64,000 nt of DNA, from assembly GCA_964482235.1 (NCBI GenBank), contig CAYZWU010000017.1, forward strand, positions 1 to 64,000, in the 5' to 3' direction. Under the pieces are notes generated by a model. It saw nothing but the letters and a program-made list of their open reading frames with translations. It was not told the DNA's origin and did not search any database. Below, piece after piece: positions 43,974 through 52,197 of this stretch; position 1 is the stretch's first letter; each line of letters begins with the position of its first letter. Origin of the DNA: CAYZWU01 sp964482235. Its GTDB lineage: Bacteria; Planctomycetota; B15-G4; CAYZWU01. A program made the translations under genes and the position numbers.

Positions 43974-45224
43974 GTGGGAAATACGGTCATCGAGAAGATC
44001 CTGGGGGCCCATGCCGGCCGCGAGGTGACTGCGGGCGAGATCGTCTGGATCGAGCTCGACGTGCGGTCAGCCCGCGATTTCGGCGGCGCCAACGTGGTGA
44101 AGAACTTCGAGCGGGAGTATCCCGGGGAAGCGGTCCACGATCGGGCCGCCACCTTCTTCACCTTCGACTGCAACGCACCGGCAAACACGATCCCCTATGC
44201 CAACAATCAGCAGATCTGCCGCGATTTCGCGGTGGCGCAGAAAGTGCGGGTCTACGACGTCGACGCCGGTATCGGCAGCCATGTTCTCATCGAGCAGGGG
44301 CTCTGCCTTCCCGGCACCACCGTGGTGGGCACGGACAGCCACATGAACATCCTCGGCGCCGTGGGCGCCTTCGGCCAGGGCATGGGCGATCAGGACATCG
44401 CCTACGCCTTCCGGTGGGGGCGGACCTGGTTCGAGGTGCCGCCTTCCATGAAGGTGCGCCTTGTCGGCAGGCCGGGCCCGAACGCCGCGCCCAAGGACCT
44501 GACCCTCGCCGTGCTGCGGCGCCTCGGCTCCAAGGGCGCCCTCGGTCGCGCGGTCGAGTTCTGCGGCGAGGCGGTCGACGCCCTCGACCTGTCCGGCCGT
44601 ATCACCCTGGCCTCCATGGCCACGGAGATGGGGGCCATCGTGGGGTTGATCAAGCCCGACGAGAAGGTGTCGGCTTTCTGCAGCACCCGGTCGGGCGGCA
44701 GGGCCGGTGTCTTTCACGATGCGGATCCCGACGCGGTCTACGTGGAGGAGATCGAGATCGACGTCGAAGGGCTCGAGCCGCTGGTAGCTCACCCGGGCAG
44801 CCCCTCGGACGTGAGGCCCGTGGCCGAGGAGGCCGGGCGTGCCATCGATTCGGTGTTCATAGGATCGTGCACCAACGGGCGGATAGAAGATTTCCGCGCT
44901 GCGGCCTCGGTCCTGAAGGGCCGCACGATCAAGGAAGGCGTGATGATGCGCCTGGCCCCTGCCACGCGCGAGGTCTACGGCCGGATGCTGGAGGAGGGCG
45001 TGCTGGATACGTTCTTCAAGGCCGGAGCCGTGATCTCGCACCAGGGCTGCGGCGGATGCGCTTCCGGCCAGCTCGGCATGACAGGAAAGGGCGAGGTGCA
45101 GGTCTCGACGTCGAACAGGAACTTCACGGGCAAGCAGGGAGACGGCGAGACCTATCTCGCTTCACCTGAAACGGCGGCGGCCTCGGCCGTGGCCGGCCGG
45201 CTGACTGCGGCCTGTGACCTCTGA
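43974..45224 (+). CDS. LeuC/aconitase-superfamily hydro-lyase, large subunit 2
   Basis: The 416-residue paralogue of the protein at 40914 starts at a GTG behind GACGGAGGCTCAG. [4Fe-4S] ligands appear in IGSCTNGR and the CxxC of GCGGCASGQLG. The active-site segments TFDCNAPAN, GTDSHMNILGAVG and STSNRNFTGKQG differ from copy 1 (DHCVP, SDSHTTSHG), including loss of the DH pair, so its substrate should differ. It is followed 21 nt later by its own small subunit. Confidence 0.86.
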   Translation: MGNTVIEKILGAHAGREVTAGEIVWIELDVRSARDFGGANVVKNFEREYPGEAVHDRAATFFTFDCNAPANTIPYANNQQICRDFAVAQKVRVYDVDAGIGSHVLIEQGLCLPGTTVVGTDSHMNILGAVGAFGQGMGDQDIAYAFRWGRTWFEVPPSMKVRLVGRPGPNAAPKDLTLAVLRRLGSKGALGRAVEFCGEAVDALDLSGRITLASMATEMGAIVGLIKPDEKVSAFCSTRSGGRAGVFHDADPDAVYVEEIEIDVEGLEPLVAHPGSPSDVRPVAEEAGRAIDSVFIGSCTNGRIEDFRAAASVLKGRTIKEGVMMRLAPATREVYGRMLEEGVLDTFFKAGAVISHQGCGGCASGQLGMTGKGEVQVSTSNRNFTGKQGDGETYLASPETAAASAVAGRLTAACDL

Positions 45225-45245
45225 TTTCTGGAGGCCCTGAGAACC

Positions 45246-45782
45246 ATGGATAACAAGAAACCGACCCTGCTCGATGGGCGCGTCCACGTGGTGCGCGACG
45301 CGAGCGGACGATCGATCGACAACATCGACACGGACATGATCTTCCACAACGCCCATCTGGCCATCACCGAGGTGGAGAAGATGGGGGAGCACACCTTCGG
45401 CAACCTGGAGGGGTGGGAGGATTTTCCGGAAAAGGCCGGGCCCGGCGACATCGTGGTGGTGGGCGAGAACTTCGGATGCGGCTCGTCGCGGCAGCAGGCC
45501 GTGGACTGCTTCCGGGCTCTCGGCGTCACGGCGATCGTGGGCGAGAGCTTCGGCGCGATCTATCTCAGGAATGCGATCAACTCGGGCATGCCGATCGTGC
45601 AGGTGCCGGGGATCATGGCGTCGGACCTGAAGTCCGGCGACACGATCCGGATCGACCTGGAGAAGAGCTTGATCACGGCCGGGCGCGAGGGGGGCACGCT
45701 CCCGGAGTGCCGGCCTTTCAGCAAGGTGCAGCTCGATATTTACAACGCCGGCTCCCTTTTCCGGGTGCAGCCGGGGACGTGA
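45246..45782 (+). CDS. LeuD/aconitase-superfamily hydro-lyase, small subunit 2
   Basis: The 178-residue swivel-domain subunit contains NIDTDMIFHNAHLAIT, GENFGCGSSRQQA and LRNAINSGMPIVQ. The specificity loop HLAIT differs from copy 1 and from both archaeal YLRT and isopropylmalate-type loops that I know. It completes a second heterodimeric hydro-lyase. The cluster ends here, with a tRNA promoter beginning 44 nt after the stop codon. Confidence 0.86.
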   Translation: MDNKKPTLLDGRVHVVRDASGRSIDNIDTDMIFHNAHLAITEVEKMGEHTFGNLEGWEDFPEKAGPGDIVVVGENFGCGSSRQQAVDCFRALGVTAIVGESFGAIYLRNAINSGMPIVQVPGIMASDLKSGDTIRIDLEKSLITAGREGGTLPECRPFSKVQLDIYNAGSLFRVQPGT

Positions 45783-45825
45783 AAACCGGGTGCACCGCCA
45801 AAAAACAAGGAATGGCTGAAAAACC

Positions 45826-45854
45826 TTGACCCTTGGCAGAAGGGAAGGTATATA
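45826..45854 (+). promoter_or_regulatory. Promoter for tRNA-Glu
   Basis: TTGACC (45826-45831) and TATATA (45849-45854) are separated by 17 bp, a strong sigma-70-type promoter. Transcription would start near 45861, about 64 nt before the mature tRNA. Confidence 0.75.
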
Positions 45855-45924
45855 AAGCCGATTCCGGTCGAGTTCCGGATTCGCGTGTTACGGAACTGCG
45901 GACAGGAAACGAGATAAAACAGAC

Positions 45925-45998
45925 GGCCCCATCGTCTAGTTAGGTCAGGACACAGGGTTTTCAACCCTGCAACAGGGGTTCAAATCCCCTTGGGGTCA
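45925..45998 (+). tRNA. tRNA-Glu (anticodon UUC)
   Basis: The acceptor stem GGCCCCA pairs with TGGGGTC with one G-T pair. The anticodon arm CAGGG-TTTTCAA-CCCTG places TTC at 34-36, and the T-arm is AGGGG-TTCAAAT-CCCCT. The 3' CCA is not encoded. A strong promoter lies upstream and an intrinsic terminator immediately downstream, so it is a single-gene transcript. Confidence 0.96.
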
Positions 45999-46008
45999 TT
46001 AACTATAA

Positions 46009-46044
46009 AAAGCCCTGCCGGATTTCGGTAGGGCTTTACCTTTT
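46009..46044 (+). terminator. Intrinsic terminator after tRNA-Glu
   Basis: AAAGCCCTGCCG (46009-46020) pairs with CGGTAGGGCTTT (46026-46037) through 12 pairs including one G-T, around the loop GATTT, followed by ACCTTTT. Confidence 0.85.
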
Positions 46045-46091
46045 ACATGGTTGCACCGACATAGGCACAGAGTGGTCGTGTGCAGGAATGC

Positions 46092-47081
46092 CTAATCTCC
46101 GTACTTCCACCTGTGGATGCCACCCCTCAATCCATCTTTCAGCTGCACGACAAGCTTGATGCCGAGTGTTTTCACAGCTTCGAACTCGACTCGATTGTAC
46201 TTGTCGAGTTCCATGCCGTATGCCTGTTTCGTCACCACAGGGCGCCACGTTTCGCCGTCGATGTCGAGCCAGAGAAGCTGCCATGATTCGGGTACACAAG
46301 AATCCCATTTCGGATCAGAGTGCCAGTAGACCTCCGTCCAGGAGACATGCTCCGGTTCGTGGAATCGCTGAGACACCCACTGTTCTCCGCCTTTGGCTCT
46401 CCAGAAATATGGATACAGATCACTAGAGGAGCGCGATTCTTTCTTATCGGTCAAACGCTCGAGAGGACCGCCTGATGAGGAATTCAATTCGGGCGGAGGC
46501 TTATCGTCGCCGGCGATATCAAGGGTCGTGAAACCTACGACGAAATCGACAAGTTCGCCTAGGTTGATATAGAACCCGAGCCAGGGAAAAAAGAGGAATA
46601 CCTCTCCTCCGAATCTAAAGCGTGAAGTGAGTGGAGGGCTGTTATCGCCATAGATTTGATCTCCATGAAAGTGATATAGGAGGCAGAAACACTCAGGTTT
46701 GTACCCCTCATGAGATTGACATGCCGGGCTGATCCCTTCACCACCGAAGATTCCCAGCCAGATCGCAATGCCATCTGTCGTGACAATCTCGCGGCCATAC
46801 TTCTCCCTTGCAGATCCCACAAAGAGTCCCAGTCCCGTTCCAATATAATCGGTTATCTCCACTTTCGCGCCGACAAGGCCGACTCCACTGCCGCACTTGA
46901 AGTCGAAAATATCGGGGAGGTCATTCGCGCGGTCGTTCCAGTAATCCCCTGAACCGGCGCAGCCGAAGAATAGTAGCGGAAGAACTGAGGCAAGTATTAT
47001 CAGCCCGATTTCTTTGATGCCGGAGTGAATGGTCGCTACAAATCGACTCGAGGATGCCACTGTACCCCCCTCCGATTGCAT
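46092..47081 (-). CDS. Lipoprotein with C-terminal discoidin-like domain
   Basis: The 329-residue precursor has a lipoprotein signal (LIILASVLPLLFFGC) after an unusually long N-region of about 25 residues. Residues about 45-190 have no family I recognise and contain membrane-like stretches (FLFFPWLGFYINLGELV). Residues about 225-329 match the discoidin-like domain found between GH127 and GH51 in the protein at 249-5114: both contain a V-Y-W strand, then C-V-P-x-S-W-x-L-L, D-x-x-N-x-V-F/T-F and a closing G-G/A-I-H. No clear ribosome site is seen. Base composition is noticeably less GC-rich than in the flanking genes, which together with the tRNA suggests acquired DNA. Confidence 0.68.
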   Translation of the reverse strand: MQSEGGTVASSSRFVATIHSGIKEIGLIILASVLPLLFFGCAGSGDYWNDRANDLPDIFDFKCGSGVGLVGAKVEITDYIGTGLGLFVGSAREKYGREIVTTDGIAIWLGIFGGEGISPACQSHEGYKPECFCLLYHFHGDQIYGDNSPPLTSRFRFGGEVFLFFPWLGFYINLGELVDFVVGFTTLDIAGDDKPPPELNSSSGGPLERLTDKKESRSSSDLYPYFWRAKGGEQWVSQRFHEPEHVSWTEVYWHSDPKWDSCVPESWQLLWLDIDGETWRPVVTKQAYGMELDKYNRVEFEAVKTLGIKLVVQLKDGLRGGIHRWKYGD

Positions 47082-47452
47082 GAATATCTAGAACTCGACT
47101 ATCTCAGTTAATCATGAGCAAAAGTGTGTCGAACTCGCCTTCAATCCCATACTTGGTATCCAAGATGATACAAGCAGGCGAAGCTAACTTCAATGTCGTC
47201 ATCGCTTTGCTCAATAACCTTGCTCGGTACGCCGTTGTCCGGCATTGGATTGAAACGGACACGATGATCCCAGGGCGGCATGAGCCGGAAATCGCCGCAG
47301 GGTGTGCGACTTGAGGCCGGATACCTTCGCAGTCTTTAATCCCACCCCTTGATGGGGTTTCTATTTCGAGTAAGATAGGACCTGTGGTTATCCAACAGCC
47401 ACTCTGACCATGAAGGAACGTCCCGGAAGTTGAGTCAAAAAAAGGAGGAAAC
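47082..47452. other. Intergenic region without a convincing gene
   Basis: These 371 bases are lower in GC than their surroundings. A 66-codon open frame at 47114-47314 has no ribosome site or recognisable features. ACCCC-TTGAT-GGGGT at 47344-47358 followed by TTCTATTT is a weak terminator-like hairpin. The end carries the AAGGAGG site of the next gene. Confidence 0.45.
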
Positions 47453-47893
47453 GTGAAAGCCGTCTATCTCGGAATATCGACCTGTCTACTTGCCTTCCTC
47501 TTCCTGATTACACCGAACGCCGTATCCGGCGGCGACAGCGGAGGATGCTCCCTCGATTTGGAAATCCTGCCGGATGCTCCGGTCGGAGCTGGAGACAAGG
47601 TCTCGATCACCCTTTCAGAGGGCCATGAGGATAACTGGGCTTTTATCGTCGTGGGATACCAGCTCGGTACCACGCAGCTTCACGGTTGGGATCTGGATCT
47701 GATTCCTTCCAACGGCTGGTATTTCGATCAGTTTCCTTCAACAGGGGAGCTGACGGTGACCCATACGCTTCCGACTCCTCTACCGCCTTTCCTGTCCGGG
47801 GCTACCCTGCACATCCAGGGTGTGAGCGTCGGCCAAGGTTGCTGCGGCTTGTCCTGGGCCGAGTCGAATCTCGACAAGCTCGAGTTCCTGTAG
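47453..47893 (+). CDS. Small exported protein, single beta-sandwich domain
   Basis: The 146-residue protein has a signal peptide (CLLAFLFLITPNAVSGG) and one domain of about 110 residues (CSLDLEILPDAPVGAGDKVS, PLPPFLSGATLHIQGVSV). The plan, a polar opening strand, a mid-domain aromatic strand and a final P-x-L-x-G-x-x-L-x-x-Q strand, resembles the C-terminal domains of the large secreted proteins at 55205 and 61428. GTG start behind AAGGAGGAAAC. Cys residues (Cys31 and a CC pair near the end) could form a disulfide. Function unknown; it may be a free-standing surface or attachment module. Confidence 0.68.
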   Translation: MKAVYLGISTCLLAFLFLITPNAVSGGDSGGCSLDLEILPDAPVGAGDKVSITLSEGHEDNWAFIVVGYQLGTTQLHGWDLDLIPSNGWYFDQFPSTGELTVTHTLPTPLPPFLSGATLHIQGVSVGQGCCGLSWAESNLDKLEFL

Positions 47894-47903
47894 GATCTCG
47901 GAT

Positions 47904-49934
47904 TCACTGCCGCGTGAAGGTGTTCATCCCGTCGAGCAGCAAGGCCCGGACCTCGCCCGTCTCGTCGATATCGAAGGAGACCCTGTACTCGCCGCGCTCG
48001 CCGGGGCGCCACCCCTCGTCGCCCGGGGGATCCAGGTGGATGACTCCCTTGTATGGGTGGCGAAAGGCCAGCCGCCCGCTGTCCCATAGCACGATGAACT
48101 CCTTGTTCAAGGCAGCCAGAAAGTAGCCGCCGAGCAAGGGCTTGACCGCCTCCGGCACCGTGTCCTCGACCCCCTGTGGTTCCGACTTGCGGCGCATCCT
48201 GTGGATCTGGTGCATCACGAAGGCGTCCGCTCTTGATTCGTTGTCGCGGGGAAACTCGAGAAAGAGGTTCCTCGAGAGGGTGCAGAACCAGAATCCCTTC
48301 TCGTCAGGATCGCGGAAGGGCAGCACCCTCCCTCCGGGCACGGCGAGGGCGAGGCCTTCGTCCTTGACGAGGATCTCGTACGGCTCGCCATTGCCCGGCG
48401 GGACGTACCTGCCGACAAAGGCTGCATAGGCCGCCGCGGCCTCCGATCCCTCGGACGAGGTCTCCTCCTTGAGCCGGTAGTCGAGCACCTCGAAACTCTT
48501 CGCATTGAGGCTGATGGAAGTTGCCAGCACGCCGAGCCTGATATGTCCGCTATCCACGAAATCGATCTCATGGGCCGTCGAATCGACGGTGATCCAGCCG
48601 GCCTCCCCCATGTAGATCTCGTTCCAGGCATGCTGGCCGAAGACGCCGCCCATGTTGGGGGAGTAGATGCAGCCCCAGACGACCCGCGCCGGAATTCCCT
48701 GGGAACGGCAGAAGGCGGCGAGCAGCACCGAATGGGCGCCGCACTCGCCGGCCCGCATGTCATAGGTCCTGCGGGCCGTGGCGCCGCCGGGGATCTCGTA
48801 GTTGATGTTGTCCGCCACCCACTGGCAGAGGCGGCAGGCCGCCTCCCAGGAGTCCTTCGATCCGGCGGTGATCTCGGCCGCCTTGCGGGTCAGGACCGGA
48901 TCGCGCGATTCGATCCCCTCGCCGGGCTCGAGAAATCCTCGCAGGGATTCATCGGCTGTGTAGTCCTTCGGGAAGGGGGGAGCCCCGCTCCCGTCGTACC
49001 GCTCGTGCTCGACCGTGAAGACGCCCTCGATGAGGTTCTCCTTCACCGTGCCCTCGAATCGCTGGCCCGGAATGCTAAGCCCCTCGGCCGTGATCCAGCT
49101 CCCCGTCGGCTGGAGCACGGCCTTGACCTTGATGTAGACGATACCCCTGGCATCCGGGATCGAGATGTTGGTCTTGTGGGCCAGCGTCGAATCGATGTTG
49201 ACCATCTCGATCCGCTTCTTGACCGATGGATCGGCCAGATAAACGAGCCTTTCTCCCGGCAGACTGATCTTCACCACCATGCCGGTATTGACATCGATCC
49301 AGAACCGGCTCTTGACTCCCGTCCCACGGTTCAGCGAATCGATCATGAGGGTGTCGAAGGATATTCCGGCCAGGTCCAGCTTCTCCTCTCCCGCCCTGGT
49401 GTAGGTCACCTCGTCAATCTTGAAGCTGCGCCCGTTGAGAGCCGTGTAGGTTTTTTCCTTCGTCTCTTGATCCACGAAGTCGCGCTTCAGGAAGGGCAGG
49501 ACGAGGGGGACCTCCAGGATCACGCCTTTGGTCAGGGCAACGATCGTCTCTCCGTCCTTGAGCGACGAGAAGCAGCGGGCCTCGCCGCCCGCGACGGTGA
49601 CCGAGCCGGTCAGCTCCACCTCGCCCTGGGTCGCTCGGACAGAGAAGCCGGTGTACTGCCAGCTTTGCGGATCGACATTGAAGGTAGCATCCACCCTGGT
49701 GTTGAACTCGCTTCCCAGGGCGGAGAGCATCATGAAAGTGCTCTGCCTCATCACGATGGTGCCGACACCGTCGGTCTCGCCCTTCTCGACGGAGATCTCG
49801 GAGTAGCCGCAGAGGCCGCCCTTGATCTCGATTCCGAAAGTGTAGGTTCCCTCCTCGACCTGGGCCGCGGCGGCTCCGGCCAGGAGCAGGGAGATCAGCG
49901 TGCTCAACCAGAGCTGCTTGTGCAGAGTCTTCAT
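47904..49934 (-). CDS. Exported transglutaminase-like protein
   Basis: The 676-residue protein has a signal peptide (LISLLLAGAAAA). Residues about 25-300 form a beta-rich N-terminal region; a transglutaminase-like core covers about 345-455. The catalytic triad is visible: Cys398 in AGECGAHSVLLAAFC, His435 in FGQHAWNEI and Asp451 in ITVDSTAHE. The C-terminal ~200 residues include repeated short strands (GRYVPPGNGEPY, GGYFLAALNKEF) like those of secreted hydrolase accessory domains. Bacterial members are usually cysteine proteases or amidases. The start follows GGAGGGCATTCGG. It converges with the small exported protein gene, 10 nt apart. Confidence 0.88.
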   Translation of the reverse strand: MKTLHKQLWLSTLISLLLAGAAAAQVEEGTYTFGIEIKGGLCGYSEISVEKGETDGVGTIVMRQSTFMMLSALGSEFNTRVDATFNVDPQSWQYTGFSVRATQGEVELTGSVTVAGGEARCFSSLKDGETIVALTKGVILEVPLVLPFLKRDFVDQETKEKTYTALNGRSFKIDEVTYTRAGEEKLDLAGISFDTLMIDSLNRGTGVKSRFWIDVNTGMVVKISLPGERLVYLADPSVKKRIEMVNIDSTLAHKTNISIPDARGIVYIKVKAVLQPTGSWITAEGLSIPGQRFEGTVKENLIEGVFTVEHERYDGSGAPPFPKDYTADESLRGFLEPGEGIESRDPVLTRKAAEITAGSKDSWEAACRLCQWVADNINYEIPGGATARRTYDMRAGECGAHSVLLAAFCRSQGIPARVVWGCIYSPNMGGVFGQHAWNEIYMGEAGWITVDSTAHEIDFVDSGHIRLGVLATSISLNAKSFEVLDYRLKEETSSEGSEAAAAYAAFVGRYVPPGNGEPYEILVKDEGLALAVPGGRVLPFRDPDEKGFWFCTLSRNLFLEFPRDNESRADAFVMHQIHRMRRKSEPQGVEDTVPEAVKPLLGGYFLAALNKEFIVLWDSGRLAFRHPYKGVIHLDPPGDEGWRPGERGEYRVSFDIDETGEVRALLLDGMNTFTRQ

Positions 49935-50076
49935 CCGAATGCCCTCCAGGAGTCAGCGATCGGACCCGGATGGATCAGACCCGGCGCCTGATCCCGGAAA
50001 GAAAAATCGTACCATGCCGGCAATTGATCGCTTATAGTGTGGGAAGGGTACCCGCCGTTGAGAATGAGAGTCTACC

Positions 50077-50889
50077 ATGATCCAGCCAGTTGTCTTCGCC
50101 GTTTTTCTCGCCGCCCTCTTCTGCCTGCTGTCCGCCTGCTCCGAAGGGGAGGAGAGCCCGCAGCCGGCCCCGCAACCGTGTCGGCTCAAGATCTCCGTGC
50201 TGTTCAACAACATCCCCATGAAGAGCGACCTCACGACCGAGTGGGGCTTCTCCTGCCTCGTCGAGGGGCTCGAGAAGACGATCCTCTTCGACACGGGCGG
50301 TGACGGCGCGATCCTGCTGGCCAACATGAAGAAGATGGGCATCGATCCCGGGGCGGCGGACCTCGTGCTCCTTTCCCATTATCACGGCGATCACACGAAC
50401 GGCCTCGAGAAGATCAACGAGGCAAATCCCCATGTGGCGGTCTACATGCCTCGTTCCTTTCCCGAGACCTTCCGCGAGAGCGTCAAGGCCGCGGCGGACC
50501 GGGTGATCGATGTGAAGGAGGCGGCGGAGCTCTTCCCGGGAGCCTGCTCCACCGGCGAGATGGGCGATCGGATCATCGAGCAGTCGCTGGTGCTCGACAG
50601 GCCGGACGGCCTCGTCGTGATCACCGGCTGCGCCCACCCCGGCATCGTCGACATCACCAGGAGCGCCGAGCGGATCTTCAACAAGAAGGTCCGCTTCGTG
50701 ATGGGCGGCTTTCATCTCGGCGGCCTGCCGGAGGTCGAGATCATGGAGATCATCGACCAGTTCCGTGAGATGGGCGTGGAGATGGTCGCTCCGACGCACT
50801 GCACGGGCGAGCGGGCGATGGAGCTCTTCCGCGAGGCTTTTGCCGATCGGTTCGTGGATGCCGGCTGCGGCGCCGTGATCGAGGTCTGA
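50077..50889 (+). CDS. MBL-fold metallo-hydrolase lipoprotein
   Basis: The 270-residue precursor has a lipoprotein signal (FLAALFCLLSAC). The metallo-beta-lactamase site is SHYHGDHTNGL, with further ligands in TGCAHPG and FHLGG and a final His in PTHCTGERA. It resembles the cytosolic methanopterin-related MBL group (FNNIP, FDTGGDG, LSHYHGDH), here exported. It probably hydrolyses a small ester or phosphodiester in the periplasm. Upstream GAGAG is a weak ribosome site. Confidence 0.85.
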   Translation: MIQPVVFAVFLAALFCLLSACSEGEESPQPAPQPCRLKISVLFNNIPMKSDLTTEWGFSCLVEGLEKTILFDTGGDGAILLANMKKMGIDPGAADLVLLSHYHGDHTNGLEKINEANPHVAVYMPRSFPETFRESVKAAADRVIDVKEAAELFPGACSTGEMGDRIIEQSLVLDRPDGLVVITGCAHPGIVDITRSAERIFNKKVRFVMGGFHLGGLPEVEIMEIIDQFREMGVEMVAPTHCTGERAMELFREAFADRFVDAGCGAVIEV

Positions 50890-51006
50890 TCCGGCAGTGT
50901 CGACCTGCTCCTTCCCGGGAGTTTCCCGATTCCGAGTTGGTCTGTATAGTACTGGCAGCCTGGAAGAGCGTTATCGAACGAAGTTCGGGGTGGTGCGGTA
51001 AGAACG

Positions 51007-52068
51007 ATGAGCGGACCGGGAACTTCTCGCGAGAAAAGGGAAAAGGCGTTTTCCATCCATCCCTGCAGGAGGCTGATCCAGATCGGCTTCCTTGTTGTCG
51101 TTCTGCTGATCGGGTATCGCTTCACCCTGTTCATCCACGAGATCCAGGAAGGAGGCGCCGCGAACGCGACCCGCCCGCCCGGTGTGGAGGCCTTTCTCCC
51201 GATCAGCTCCCTGATCAGCCTGAAGTACTGGGTTCTGACCGGCGTCTTCAACAGGATCCATCCGTCGGGACTGATCCTCTTCCTGGTGATCCTGGCGACC
51301 GGCATCGTGCTGAAGAGAGGCTTCTGCAGCTGGGTCTGCCCCTTCGGCCTCCTCTCCGAGATGCTGTCCCGGATCCACGTCGTCCTTTTCGGGAAGAAGC
51401 GGGACCTGCCCCGCTGGCTCGACTATCCGCTCCGGAGCCTCAAATACCTGCTGCTCCTCTTCTTCCTCCACGCCGTTCTGGTCGGGATGAACGTTTCCCA
51501 GCTCGAGGCTTTCATCTACAGCCCCTACAACAAGGTCGCCGACATCAAGATGCTCTTCTTCTTCACCAGGATGTCGCAGACCACCTTCTGGGTTCTTCTG
51601 GCCCTCGTTCTCCTCTCGGTCGTCGTGCGTCATTGCTGGTGCCGCTTCCTCTGCCCCTACGGCGCTCTGCTCGGGGCCATGAGCTGGCTCAGCCCGTTGA
51701 AGATCCGTCGCCGCCGGGAGAGCTGCACAAGCTGCGGCAACTGCACGGCCGTCTGCCCCTCCCGGATCGATGTGCACCGGACGGGATCCGTCTTTTCCGA
51801 TGAATGCCACGCCTGCCTGGAATGCCTCGACGCCTGCCCGGAAAAGGACGCGTTGAGCCTGGCCGTCAGGTCGAGGAAGCTCCGTCTTCCGCGCCCGGTC
51901 TACGCAGCCGTCATTCTCCTGCTATTCGTCCTGGCCTCGGTCCTGTCCCGTGCGGCGGGATACTGGCAGAACGACATCCCGGCAGAGGAATACGGATACC
52001 ACCTGGAGCATATCGACGATCCGGAATACACCCACAACCGCGGCGATGTCCCTTCTTCGAAGCGTTGA
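51007..52068 (+). CDS. NapH/NosR/YccM-like membrane ferredoxin-type protein
   Basis: The 353-residue protein has about five transmembrane helices. Two CxxxCP membrane-border motifs are seen (CSWVCPFG and CRFLCPYG). Two 4Fe-4S clusters follow between helices (CTSCGNCTAVCP and CHACLECLDACP). A final helix leads to a periplasmic tail. Relatives pass electrons from quinol to periplasmic reductases. No partner reductase is adjacent, so its acceptor is unknown. It lies 117 nt after the MBL gene; the ribosome site is weak (GTAAGAACG). Confidence 0.86.
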   Translation: MSGPGTSREKREKAFSIHPCRRLIQIGFLVVVLLIGYRFTLFIHEIQEGGAANATRPPGVEAFLPISSLISLKYWVLTGVFNRIHPSGLILFLVILATGIVLKRGFCSWVCPFGLLSEMLSRIHVVLFGKKRDLPRWLDYPLRSLKYLLLLFFLHAVLVGMNVSQLEAFIYSPYNKVADIKMLFFFTRMSQTTFWVLLALVLLSVVVRHCWCRFLCPYGALLGAMSWLSPLKIRRRRESCTSCGNCTAVCPSRIDVHRTGSVFSDECHACLECLDACPEKDALSLAVRSRKLRLPRPVYAAVILLLFVLASVLSRAAGYWQNDIPAEEYGYHLEHIDDPEYTHNRGDVPSSKR

Positions 52069-52197
52069 CGATGTCTGTACGGTTCGGCTCCGACTGCTCG
52101 GGCTTCACGGCCCGTGAAGCATGGCGAAAGCAGCCGGGCCGCGGTGACTCGCTCGTCCCCGAGGCCCGGTCGCATGATTGCAGAATGATCGACTATC

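Noticed and set aside
47114..47314. 66-residue protein
   Set aside because: No ribosome site, no features, surrounded by non-coding DNA.
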